A DNA stretch of 61,401 nt from Oscillospiraceae bacterium (GTDB lineage Bacteria > Bacillota > Clostridia > Oscillospirales > Ruminococcaceae). The stretch spans positions 1 through 61,401 of the forward strand of contig JAFXJT010000025.1 in the NCBI GenBank assembly GCA_017532085.1. The letters are read 5' to 3'. This document shows, piece after piece, positions 33,499 through 41,534 of this stretch; position 1 is the first letter of the stretch; each line of letters starts with the position of its first letter. The notes beneath the pieces are model-generated. The model was not told the origin of the DNA. It ran no database searches and worked only from the letters and a program-made list of their open reading frames with translations. The position numbers and the translations under genes were made by a program.

Positions 33499-34342
33499 GC
33501 GGCAGACAGATCGGTTGTTTCTTTCCGATCTGGACGGTACGCTGCTCATGCCCGATGCAACCCTATCGGATTATGCCTATACGCAGCTGTCGATCCTGCT
33601 GCAAAGAGGACTCCCCTTTACCGTTGCGACGGCTCGCACAATGTACTCTGTCTTGCCGATTCTCCGAGGATTGCCGCTGCAGTATCCAATGATTCTGCAA
33701 AACGGCGCTGTCTTATATGATCCCGTGGAACAACGAATCTGCCATGCCGCCGTGATCAGACCGGATGCCTGCTGCGCTGTGTTCGCCGCAATGGAACAGG
33801 CAAATGCCAACGGCTTTGTCTACTGTATGGAAGATGGTTTGCTGCGCTGCTGCTATACTCAGCTGACCAATCCTGCCATGGAACGCTTTTACAAAGAACG
33901 ACGGGATCGCTATGAAAAACCTTTTCGACAGGTGGAAACACTGTCTGTGCTTTCCTCTGCCGAGGTGGTGTATCTTTCCATAACCGATACCGAAATCCGG
34001 CTGCGTCCTTTGGCAGAAGCCTTAAAGACTGTCAGCGGAATCGCTGTGACCTTCTATCGGGATGTGTATGAAACGGATCGATGGTATCTGGAGCTCTCAG
34101 CCGATACCGCTACCAAATATCACGGTGCGATGCTGCTGCGTCAGCAGCTTGGCTGCCGTCATATTACCGGCTTTGGGGATAATGATAACGATTTGCCCCT
34201 GATGCAGGCTTGCGATTTGAGAATCGCTGTAGCCAATGCAACACCTGCTCTGCGTGCTGCTGCCCATCGAATGATCGGCAGCAATACCGAAGATGCAGTG
34301 ATACAATATTTACAGCAACAATTCCCTTGCAAATCCACTTGA
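33491..34342 (+). CDS. HAD-superfamily hydrolase, Cof/IIB type
   Basis: This 283-residue protein is a Cof-like phosphatase, probably acting on sugar phosphates or other small phosphoesters. It has the HAD motif I LSDLDGTLL (nucleophile D), motif II TVATART, a type IIB cap, a motif III lysine in ATKYHGAML, and motif IV GFGDNDNDLPLM. It starts at GTG 33491, with GGAGG 6 bases upstream, inside the end of the glycosidase-like gene. The long frame upstream of the GTG is out of frame with that gene and not conserved. The pairing suggests the phosphatase acts on a phosphorylated sugar linked to the hydrolase's product. Confidence 0.85.
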   Translation: MIKRQTDRLFLSDLDGTLLMPDATLSDYAYTQLSILLQRGLPFTVATARTMYSVLPILRGLPLQYPMILQNGAVLYDPVEQRICHAAVIRPDACCAVFAAMEQANANGFVYCMEDGLLRCCYTQLTNPAMERFYKERRDRYEKPFRQVETLSVLSSAEVVYLSITDTEIRLRPLAEALKTVSGIAVTFYRDVYETDRWYLELSADTATKYHGAMLLRQQLGCRHITGFGDNDNDLPLMQACDLRIAVANATPALRAAAHRMIGSNTEDAVIQYLQQQFPCKST

Positions 34343-34366
34343 ATTTTCAAACAAAGGAGAAAAAAC

Positions 34367-36094
34367 ATGAAAAAGCTCATGCTTGGCAACGAAGCATTCG
34401 CCAGAGGCTTGTTTGAAGCCGGCTGCCGATTTGCTTCCAGCTATCCGGGTACACCTTCTACCGAAATTACCGAAGAAGTTGCCAAATTCAACGAAGTCTA
34501 TGCCGAATGGGCGCCCAATGAAAAGGTTGCTCTGGAGGCCGCTCTGGGTGCTTCTCTGGCAGGCGCAAGAAGCTTTGCCGCTATGAAGCACGTTGGTCTG
34601 AATGTGGCTGCCGATCCGCTGTATACCGCGGCTTACACCGGTGTCAACGGCGGTCTGGTCATTGCGGTTGCCGATGATCCGGGAATGCATTCCTCTCAGA
34701 ACGAACAGGACAGCCGCCATCACGCCATAGCCTCCAAGGTGCCTATGCTGGAGCCTGCCGACTCTCAGGAATGCAAGGACTTTGCTGCACTGGCTTTCAG
34801 CCTCTCTGAGGAATTCGATACCCCTGTCATTGTGCGCACCTCTACCCGTGTGGCACACTCCCAAAGCGCTGTGGAGCTTTGCGAGCGTCAGGAACAGCCT
34901 CTGCGTCCCTATGTGAAGAATCCTGCCAAATATGTCATGATGCCTTCCAACGCAAAGGGCCGCCATGTGGTGGTGGAAGAACGCAATGAAAAGCTCATTG
35001 CCTATGCGGAAACCGCTGCCATCAACCGTATGGAGGATTATGGTGCCGAGATCGGTGTGATCACCTGCGGCGCTGCCTATCAATATGCAAAGGATGCGCT
35101 GGGAGATCAGGCGAATTATTTGAAAATCGGCATGACCAATCCGCTGCCTAAGCAGCTGTTTGTCGATTTCGCCGCAAAATGCAAAACATTGTACATCATT
35201 GAAGAACTGGACGGCATTCTGGAAGCACACTGCAAGGCTTTGGGTATCGCTTGCAAGGGCAAGGAAATCTTTGGCTGTATCGGTGAGCTGAATCAGGCCA
35301 TTATCGCAGAAAAACTGTTGGGCAGAACCCTGACTGCCACCCCCTATCCCGAACAATTGCCGGTACGTCCTCCTGTCATGTGCGCCGGATGTCCTCACCG
35401 TGGTGTGTTTTATCTGCTGGCAAAGCACAAGATTACCGTTTCCGGTGATATCGGCTGCTATACCTTGGGTGCTGCTGCTCCTCTTGCCGCAATGGACTGG
35501 ACCATTTGTATGGGTGCTTCTGTTTCCGCACTCCATGGCTACAACAAAGTATTGGGTGCCGATTCCGAGCAGAAATCCGTTGCTGTCATCGGTGATTCCA
35601 CCTTCATGCACAGCGGCATTACCGGTCTTGTGAACATCAGCTATAACGCATCCAACACCACTGTGATCATTCTGGATAACTCCATTACCGGCATGACCGG
35701 TCATCAGCAGAATCCTACCACCGGCAAAAACCTCAAGGGCGATCCCGCTGCAAAGGTTTGTCTGGAGGATCTGTGCCGTGCCGTGGGCATTCGACGTGTC
35801 CGTGTGGCAGACCCCTACCATCTGGCAGAGATGGAACAGGCAATTACCGAAGAACTGGCTGTCAATGAGCCTTCTGTGATCATCAGTCGTCGTCCCTGTG
35901 CACTGCTCAAGCATGTGAAGCACAATGCACCTCTTGCCATTGATGCCGAAAAATGCAGAAGCTGTAAGATGTGCCTGAAGCTGGGCTGTCCTGCCATCTC
36001 TATGAAGAACGGCAAGGCTTGTATTGATCATACCCAGTGCGTTGGCTGCGGTATCTGCAAGGAGCTGTGCAAGTTCGATGCCATCGGGCAGTGA
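34367..36094 (+). CDS. iorA: Indolepyruvate:ferredoxin oxidoreductase, alpha subunit
   Basis: IorA with IorB interconverts aryl pyruvates and aryl-acetyl-CoA using ferredoxin and thiamine diphosphate. The 575 residues show the pyrimidine-binding domain at the start (GLFEAGCRFASSYPGTPSTEI), the thiamine-diphosphate domain (CAGCPHRG, GDIGCYTLG, the GDSTFMHSGITGL segment with a conserved NS), and C-terminal two [4Fe-4S] motifs (CRSCKMCLKLGCP and CVGCGICKELC). AAAGGAGA precedes the ATG. It is followed by iorB, paaK and an ACT protein. Confidence 0.95.
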   Translation: MKKLMLGNEAFARGLFEAGCRFASSYPGTPSTEITEEVAKFNEVYAEWAPNEKVALEAALGASLAGARSFAAMKHVGLNVAADPLYTAAYTGVNGGLVIAVADDPGMHSSQNEQDSRHHAIASKVPMLEPADSQECKDFAALAFSLSEEFDTPVIVRTSTRVAHSQSAVELCERQEQPLRPYVKNPAKYVMMPSNAKGRHVVVEERNEKLIAYAETAAINRMEDYGAEIGVITCGAAYQYAKDALGDQANYLKIGMTNPLPKQLFVDFAAKCKTLYIIEELDGILEAHCKALGIACKGKEIFGCIGELNQAIIAEKLLGRTLTATPYPEQLPVRPPVMCAGCPHRGVFYLLAKHKITVSGDIGCYTLGAAAPLAAMDWTICMGASVSALHGYNKVLGADSEQKSVAVIGDSTFMHSGITGLVNISYNASNTTVIILDNSITGMTGHQQNPTTGKNLKGDPAAKVCLEDLCRAVGIRRVRVADPYHLAEMEQAITEELAVNEPSVIISRRPCALLKHVKHNAPLAIDAEKCRSCKMCLKLGCPAISMKNGKACIDHTQCVGCGICKELCKFDAIGQ

Positions 36095-36194
36095 TGCAGC
36101 GGGATACCACTGCAATTCACATTCACCCAAAGGCGCATTTATCCATAGTGGAAGATCAATCGTAAAGTCTGAAATCCGATAAGGAGTTAATATC

Positions 36195-36770
36195 ATGGAA
36201 ACAAAATCAATTATGATCGTCGGTGTGGGCGGACAGGGCTCTTTGCTTGCCAGCCGTATTCTGGGCAATGTGCTGCTGCAGCAGGGCTATGAAGTCAAGC
36301 TCAGCGAAGTGCATGGTATGTCTCAGCGCGGCGGTTCCGTTGTGACATATGTGAAATACGGCGATGCTGTGCACTCTCCCACCATCGAAAAAGGTGAGGC
36401 AGATATCATCATCTCCTTTGAGCTGCTGGAGGCTGCTCGCTGGGCCGGCTGCTTAAAGCCGGGCGGCAGCATTGTAACCTCTACCCAAACACTGGATCCG
36501 ATGCCTGTGATTACCGGTGCGGCAAGCTATCCCCAGGAAATCGTTGCAAAGCTCAAGGGCATGCAGCTGGATGTCACCGCTGTGGATGCACTGGCTCTTG
36601 CTGAGCAGGCAGGCAGCGCTAAGGCTTCTAATGTGGTGCTGATGGGCGTGGTATCCAAAAAAATGGAGATCGATGAGACGGTGTGGCAGAAGGCTCTGGA
36701 GCAATGTGTGCCTTCCAAATTCCTCGACATGAACAAAACTGCTTTTGCATTGGGTCGTGCTGTCCTTTAA
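36195..36770 (+). CDS. iorB: Indolepyruvate:ferredoxin oxidoreductase, beta subunit
   Basis: This 191-residue gamma-type domain subunit completes the oxidoreductase. It shows the nucleotide-fold start IMIVGVGGQGSLLASRILG and the SEVHGMSQRGGSVVTYVKYG segment. ATAAGGAG precedes the ATG. A 100-bp gap after iorA contains no recognisable promoter, so it is presumably co-transcribed with iorA. Confidence 0.94.
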   Translation: METKSIMIVGVGGQGSLLASRILGNVLLQQGYEVKLSEVHGMSQRGGSVVTYVKYGDAVHSPTIEKGEADIIISFELLEAARWAGCLKPGGSIVTSTQTLDPMPVITGAASYPQEIVAKLKGMQLDVTAVDALALAEQAGSAKASNVVLMGVVSKKMEIDETVWQKALEQCVPSKFLDMNKTAFALGRAVL

Positions 36771-36838
36771 TTTGAAATGCGAACATCGCAAACCATACTG
36801 CGATATCTCTGAAATAAAACATGAAAGGATCATTCTGA

Positions 36839-38143
36839 ATGGAACGCTATTGGAACCAAGAAATCGAATGCATGTCCCGTGAGGACATGAAAAAGCTGCA
36901 GGATGAACGTCTTGCGGCACAGGTGAAGCATGTGTATGAAAACGTGCCCTATTACCGTGATCTGATGGACAAGAAGGGTGTGACCCCCGATGACATCCGT
37001 TCCACTGACGATCTGCACAAGCTGCCCTTCCTCACCAAAGCCGATCTGCGGGATGCTTACCCCTATGGTCTGCTGGCAAAGCCTCTCTCCGAGTGTGTGC
37101 GGATTCAATCCACCAGCGGTACCACCGGCAAGCGTGTTGTTGCATTCTATACCCAGCATGATATTGATCTGTGGGAAGATTGCTGCGCAAGAGCCATCAC
37201 AGCAGTGGGCGGCACCGAAGAGGATGTTTGTCAGGTTTGCTATGGCTATGGCCTGTTCACAGGCGGTCCCGGTCTGAATGGCGGCTCCCATAAGGTCGGC
37301 TGTCTGACACTGCCGATGTCCTCCGGCAACACCGAACGACAGATCCAGTTTATGCGTGATCTGGGTTCTACGATCCTCTGCTGCACACCCTCCTATGCGG
37401 CATATATCGGAGAAACGCTCCATGAAATGGGATTCACTCCCGATGATATCAAGCTGAAGGCAGGCATCTTCGGTGCCGAACCTTGGACAGAAGAAATGCG
37501 CCGTGAAATCGAGAAATCTCTCGGTCTCAAGGCATATGATATCTATGGTCTGACCGAAACCAGCGGTCCCGGCGTTGCCTTTGAATGCAGCGCACAAAAT
37601 GGTATGCATATTAACGAGGACCACTTCTTCGCAGAAATCATTGATCCCGAAACCGGCGAGGTGCTCCCGGAAGGCTCCAAGGGTGAATTGGTATTCACAA
37701 GTCTCACCAAGGAAGCGTTCCCTCTGCTTCGTTACAGAACCCGTGATATCTGTGTGCTGACCAGAGAAGCCTGCTCCTGCGGCAGAACGCTGATCAAAAT
37801 GTGCAAGCCCATGGGCAGAAGCGATGATATGCTGATCATCCGCGGTGTCAATGTATTCCCCTCTCAGATCGAGACCGTTCTCATTGAGCAGGGATATTCC
37901 CCCAACTATCGGATCGAAGTGGATCGGATGAACAATACCGATACCCTTGATGTGTTCGTTGAGCTGACGCCTGAGCAGTTCTCCGATACCGTGAAGGATC
38001 TTCAGTCCAAGGAAAGAGAGCTTGCCGGTGCCATGAAAACCATGCTCGGTATCAATCCCAAGATTCATCTCGTATCTCCCAAAAGCATTGCCAGAAGCGA
38101 AGGCAAGGCAGTGCGTGTGGTAGATAAGAGAAAGCTCCACTGA
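36839..38143 (+). CDS. paaK: Phenylacetate-CoA ligase (aryl-CoA ligase)
   Basis: PaaK activates phenylacetate or a similar aryl acid to the CoA thioester with ATP. The 434-residue adenylate-forming enzyme has the N-terminal VPYYRDLMDKKGV, the P-loop IQSTSGTTGKRVV, the YGLTETSGPGVAFEC segment, the hinge aspartate in YRTRDICVLT and a C-terminal domain ending in the catalytic-lysine region EGKAVRVVDKR. AAAGGATCATTCTGA precedes the ATG. Its position between iorB and a tandem ACT protein is common in anaerobes that process aromatic amino acids. Confidence 0.94.
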   Translation: MERYWNQEIECMSREDMKKLQDERLAAQVKHVYENVPYYRDLMDKKGVTPDDIRSTDDLHKLPFLTKADLRDAYPYGLLAKPLSECVRIQSTSGTTGKRVVAFYTQHDIDLWEDCCARAITAVGGTEEDVCQVCYGYGLFTGGPGLNGGSHKVGCLTLPMSSGNTERQIQFMRDLGSTILCCTPSYAAYIGETLHEMGFTPDDIKLKAGIFGAEPWTEEMRREIEKSLGLKAYDIYGLTETSGPGVAFECSAQNGMHINEDHFFAEIIDPETGEVLPEGSKGELVFTSLTKEAFPLLRYRTRDICVLTREACSCGRTLIKMCKPMGRSDDMLIIRGVNVFPSQIETVLIEQGYSPNYRIEVDRMNNTDTLDVFVELTPEQFSDTVKDLQSKERELAGAMKTMLGINPKIHLVSPKSIARSEGKAVRVVDKRKLH

Positions 38144-38183
38144 TCCGATCGTTCCATTTCAAGTGATAAAGGAGGCTTTTGTT

Positions 38184-38615
38184 ATGAATACCATTCAACA
38201 GATTTCTGTATTTGTCGAGAATAAGCAAGGCAGTCTGACGGCTGTTACCACTGCTCTGTATGAGAATCAGATTGATATGCGTGCGCTCAATCTCGCAGAC
38301 ACCTCCGATTTCGGCATTTTGCGTCTGATCGTCAATAAGCCCGAGGAGGCCTGCAAGGTCATTCAGAATGCCGGCTATATCGTCAGCATGACTCCCGTTG
38401 TGGGTGCAAAGGTCGATGATACGCCCGGCGGTCTGGCAAAAGCAATGTGTGCCATCGTGGATGCCGGACTGAACATCGAATATATGTATGCGTTCGTCAA
38501 TCGTGAGCCCAATTGCGCCAATGTCATCTTCCGTACCGACGATAACGAGCGCTGTATCACCGCTTTGCAGAATGCCGGTGTGACCGTGGTGCCCGATTCC
38601 GAAATCTATACGTAA
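38184..38615 (+). CDS. Tandem ACT-domain protein
   Basis: This 143-residue protein is two ACT domains back to back (about 1-70 and 72-143). Each starts with a QISVFVENKQGSL-like or GGLAKAMCAIVDAGL-like segment. ACT domains bind amino acids, so it probably senses an aromatic amino acid and adjusts PaaK or IorAB, but that link is contextual. AAAGGAGG precedes ATG 38184; an in-frame ATG at 38163 comes before the ribosome site. No DNA-binding or catalytic domain is present. Confidence 0.88.
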   Translation: MNTIQQISVFVENKQGSLTAVTTALYENQIDMRALNLADTSDFGILRLIVNKPEEACKVIQNAGYIVSMTPVVGAKVDDTPGGLAKAMCAIVDAGLNIEYMYAFVNREPNCANVIFRTDDNERCITALQNAGVTVVPDSEIYT

Positions 38616-38701
38616 TCTGTCACCCCGGTGCCGCTTTTGTGCAATATGCTGTACTTTTTTCTGCACTTTACACAATAATCACCAAATGCGTCGCTTTCCT
38701 C

Positions 38702-38729
38702 TTGACATTTTTGGAGAATCGTGTATAAT
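38702..38729 (+). promoter_or_regulatory. Strong sigma-A promoter with a long leader for the zinc-ribbon gene
   Basis: A consensus TTGACA (38702-38707) and TATAAT (38724-38729) are separated by 16 bases. The remaining 186 bases to the start codon at 38916 hold small stem-loops (GCTGTG/CACAGC and TTGTC/GACAA) but nothing I recognise as a named riboswitch. The gap from the ACT gene to this gene is 300 bp. Confidence 0.82.
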
Positions 38730-38915
38730 AAGAGTATGGTTTTTTTCTGCTGTGAACGGCTTGGACGCACAGCTTCTTAAACGGTGCAGGCATTTCGCCC
38801 CATTCGTTTTTATTACATAATCTGGAGACGGTTTTGCTGCAGAGGATCTTCTTGTCATTGGACAAACAAACATTGCTGCCGCAGGTTTCCTTATCATTGA
38901 TTAGGAGTGTGTTTC

Positions 38916-39356
38916 ATGGGACTGTTTGATCGCATGACCGATATCGGCAAGGGTGCTTCCGAAAAGGTCGCAAATATTTCTGAGGTCAATAACCTCAAGC
39001 GCAAGATTCTTTATGAAGAGGAGCGTATTGTGGAAATTTTTGCCGATCTTGGCAAAAAGTATTACAAAAATCCCGATGAGGATCCTGCTGTGTTCCGTGC
39101 GCTGTGCGATGATATTGACGCTCGCCGCCGCCGTATCAAAAAGATGAAGTTTGAGCTGAACACGCTGCGCGGCTATAAAATGTGCCCCAAGTGTGATGCC
39201 GAAAATACGGAAAAGAACATCTTCTGCGGTGTTTGCGGTGCCAGACTGCCCGATCCCGAGGATGAGGATTTCACCTCTCTGGAAGAAAACGATTACTATA
39301 CCGAAAGCAGCAATCAGTTCTTCAATGCTGACAGCACCGGTAATATCGGTCTGTAA
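38916..39356 (+). CDS. Zinc-ribbon protein of unknown function
   Basis: This 146-residue protein has a helical N-terminal region of about 85 residues with coiled-coil character (LKRKILYEEERIVEIFADLGKKYY and a basic RRRRIKKMKFELN). A C-terminal zinc ribbon follows (CPKCDAENTEKNIFCGVCG, C-x2-C...C-x2-C), then an acidic tail. The layout recalls small zinc-ribbon scaffold proteins of Clostridia. TTAGGAG precedes ATG 38916. It is a single-gene unit with its own strong promoter and terminator, implying substantial expression. No function assigned. Confidence 0.75.
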   Translation: MGLFDRMTDIGKGASEKVANISEVNNLKRKILYEEERIVEIFADLGKKYYKNPDEDPAVFRALCDDIDARRRRIKKMKFELNTLRGYKMCPKCDAENTEKNIFCGVCGARLPDPEDEDFTSLEENDYYTESSNQFFNADSTGNIGL

Positions 39357-39377
39357 TTGTATCTGCTTACGATCTGC

Positions 39378-39419
39378 AACGGTCAGGTCTTCCCTTTACG
39401 GAAGGCTTGACCGTTTTTT
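39378..39419 (+). terminator. Intrinsic terminator after the zinc-ribbon gene
   Basis: AACGGTCAGGTCTTCC pairs with GGAAGGCTTGACCGTT (two G-T wobbles, 5-base loop) and is followed by TTTTTT. Confidence 0.88.
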
Positions 39420-39431
39420 CTTTTTTCTGCG

Positions 39432-39460
39432 TCATATCTTGTCCTTGTGGGGCATAGGAT
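39432..39460 (+). promoter_or_regulatory. Predicted mother-cell sigma-E promoter of the spoIIIA operon
   Basis: TCATATC (39432-39438), exactly 14 bases, then CATAGGAT (39453-39460). This closely matches the sigma-E pattern KMATATT-N14-CATACAMT. It lies 32 bases before spoIIIAA, which is known to be sigma-E controlled in Bacillus. No sigma-A promoter is seen in the gap. Confidence 0.7.
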
Positions 39461-39492
39461 AAAACAGCTCATTACGAAAGGCGGCTGTTCCT

Positions 39493-40422
39493 ATGAATCA
39501 GACAAGCAGTTTCAGCAAGGCTGTTCCTTATTTCCCTGTGCCGTTGCGCAGCGCTTTGGAGATGCTCTCTCCGCGGGACATCCCCAAGGTGCAGGAAATC
39601 AGGCTGCGTGCTCAGCGCTCAATGCGTATCGTTCTTGGCGGCACAGAACGTGTGTTAACCTCTGTGGGCACGCTCTCCGATCGCCCCGATGCAGGCATTA
39701 CGGTGACCCGTGTTCTGCTGGATGCCATGTTCAAAAATATCTGCGAGCATTCCGTGCACAGCTATCAGCGGGAATTGCGCCAAGGCTATATTACCATAGC
39801 AGGCGGAAATCGTGTCGGATTATGCGCTTCGGCAGTGATGCAGCAAGACGAAATCGAAACCATTCGCTATATCAGCGGAATGAATATCCGGATTGCGTCT
39901 CAGATGGAAGGCTGCGCTGAGGAGCTGTATCGGCGTGTGTGTTCCCAAAAACCCTGCGGTATCCTGCTGGCAGGACCGCCCGCAAGCGGAAAAACAACGA
40001 TGCTGCGAGATCTGTGCCGGATTCTGGGCGGATTGTATCGCATCAGTGTGGTGGATGAACGCAGCGAGCTTTCAGCGATGCAGCATGGCGTATCACAATT
40101 CCATCTGGGAGAAATGACCGATGTGTTTGATGGCTATCCAAAGGCAGTGGGCATCCAGATGGCAGTGCGGGTCATGTCTCCGCAGATCATGGTCTGCGAT
40201 GAGATCGGCGATCTGGCGGAAACCGATGCCATGCTGCAGGCGCTTCATACCGGTGTGCGGCTGATCGCCTCTGCCCATGCCGGCAGTATGCAGGAGCTCA
40301 GCGCAAGACCGCAAATCCGCCGCTTGATCGAAGCAGGTGCCTTTCAATATGCCGTTTTATTGGGCAGCGGCAGTCAATGCGGTCAGATCCTTGCGGTCAG
40401 ACGCTTTCTTCAGGATCTATGA
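39493..40422 (+). CDS. spoIIIAA: Stage III sporulation protein AA (ATPase)
   Basis: SpoIIIAA is a secretion-type ATPase of the feeding-tube complex that links mother cell and forespore. The 309-residue product has the Walker A GPPASGKTTML and a Walker B-like MVCDEIGD, and the conserved start QEIRLRAQRSMRI. It is the first of eight contiguous spoIIIA genes behind a predicted sigma-E promoter. Its end overlaps spoIIIAB by 4 bases (ATGA). The ribosome site is AAAGG, weak and 12 bases away. Confidence 0.95.
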   Translation: MNQTSSFSKAVPYFPVPLRSALEMLSPRDIPKVQEIRLRAQRSMRIVLGGTERVLTSVGTLSDRPDAGITVTRVLLDAMFKNICEHSVHSYQRELRQGYITIAGGNRVGLCASAVMQQDEIETIRYISGMNIRIASQMEGCAEELYRRVCSQKPCGILLAGPPASGKTTMLRDLCRILGGLYRISVVDERSELSAMQHGVSQFHLGEMTDVFDGYPKAVGIQMAVRVMSPQIMVCDEIGDLAETDAMLQALHTGVRLIASAHAGSMQELSARPQIRRLIEAGAFQYAVLLGSGSQCGQILAVRRFLQDL

Positions 40423-40910
40423 AGCTGTTCGGACTCCTGCTGCTGCTGATCGCTGCGGTATCATGCGGATGCCATGCGGCAGATGGTCTGCGCAAACGTG
40501 TCATCCGTCTGCAGCAGCTTCGCAGAATGCTCAATGCCATTACCATACATCTGCGCTATACGCTGCCTACCGTTCAGGATCTGCTGAAGCTGCTTTCAGA
40601 AGATCCCGATTATACCGCTTTGCCTTTTTTGTATCAAGCCGCTGCGGATCCTTCCGATTTCCCTGCCGCATGGCAAAAAGCCATCTCGGAAAGCCATGGT
40701 CTTTCCCACGAGGAAGTGACGCTGCTGCATCGTCTTGGCCATACGCTGGGTACCACCGATCTGGAAGGGCAGCTTTCTGCTCTGGCACTCTGCGATCAAC
40801 AGCTTGCGGCATTGCAGCAGAAGGCTGCGGCACATGCGGATTCCCATGGCACACTCTATCGCACCATGGGTGTCCTCACAGGATTGTTTCTCGTAATCCT
40901 GCTGTTCTAG
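40419..40910 (+). CDS. spoIIIAB: Stage III sporulation protein AB
   Basis: The 163-residue protein has an N-terminal hydrophobic helix (MKLFGLLLLLIAAVSCGCHAA), a cytoplasmic helical middle and a C-terminal hydrophobic segment (YRTMGVLTGLFLVILLF). This is the SpoIIIAB layout, related to the F domain of type II secretion GspF. The ATG overlaps the spoIIIAA stop. Identification rests on membrane pattern and position in the operon. Confidence 0.9.
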   Translation: MKLFGLLLLLIAAVSCGCHAADGLRKRVIRLQQLRRMLNAITIHLRYTLPTVQDLLKLLSEDPDYTALPFLYQAAADPSDFPAAWQKAISESHGLSHEEVTLLHRLGHTLGTTDLEGQLSALALCDQQLAALQQKAAAHADSHGTLYRTMGVLTGLFLVILLF

Positions 40911-40935
40911 TTTTCCTATCAAGGAGCTTCCCGTT

Positions 40936-41133
40936 ATGGAAATAGATCTGATTTTCAAGGTCGCCGGAATCGGTATCATTGTGGCGATTCTGAATCTGGT
41001 GCTCAAGCGCGCCGAGCGTGAGGAACAGGCAATGCTCACGACACTGGCCGGTCTCATCGTTGTATTGATGCTCATCATCGGAGAAATCGAAACCTTGTTT
41101 GAAACAGTCAAAACGGTATTCGGCTTATGGTAA
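40936..41133 (+). CDS. spoIIIAC: Stage III sporulation protein AC
   Basis: This 65-residue membrane protein has two hydrophobic helices and the family start DLIFKVAGIGIIVAILNLVLKRA. It is part of the SpoIIIA complex in the mother-cell membrane. CAAGGAG precedes the ATG. It overlaps spoIIIAD by 7 bases. Confidence 0.93.
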   Translation: MEIDLIFKVAGIGIIVAILNLVLKRAEREEQAMLTTLAGLIVVLMLIIGEIETLFETVKTVFGLW

Positions 41134-41534
41134 CAGCATTGCAAATCGCAGGACTCTGCATCATTGCGGTATTGTTTACCAAGCTCCTGCGGCAGCATGC
41201 ACCGGAGCACGGCGTTTTGTTATCTCTGCTGCTTGCCTGCGGCGTTATGACCTGTGCCATGCTTTCTCTTTCACCGCTGCTGGTGCAGTTGGACAGGCTG
41301 CTGTCTGCCGGCGGATTGTCAAGTGATCAGATTGCCGTGCTCAGTAAAGCCATCGGCATCAGCTGCATCACACAGCTCGCTGCGGATGTGTGCAAGGATG
41401 CCGGTGAATCTGCTTTGGCAACTGCTGTAATGCTCACAGGAAAAGCCGCTTTGCTGCTGTTGGCGCTGCCCTCTGCGCAGATGCTGCTGGCTTTATTCCA
41501 GGAGGTGCTTTCATGCGTACCGGTTCTCTCCTGA
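41127..41534 (+). CDS. spoIIIAD: Stage III sporulation protein AD
   Basis: This 135-residue membrane protein has about four hydrophobic segments, resembling SpoIIIAD and paralogous to SpoIIIAC (both start with a QIAG/KVAG-type helix). No ribosome site is visible before ATG 41127, which lies inside the end of spoIIIAC, so translation is probably coupled. It overlaps spoIIIAE by 22 bases. Confidence 0.9.
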   Translation: MVTALQIAGLCIIAVLFTKLLRQHAPEHGVLLSLLLACGVMTCAMLSLSPLLVQLDRLLSAGGLSSDQIAVLSKAIGISCITQLAADVCKDAGESALATAVMLTGKAALLLLALPSAQMLLALFQEVLSCVPVLS

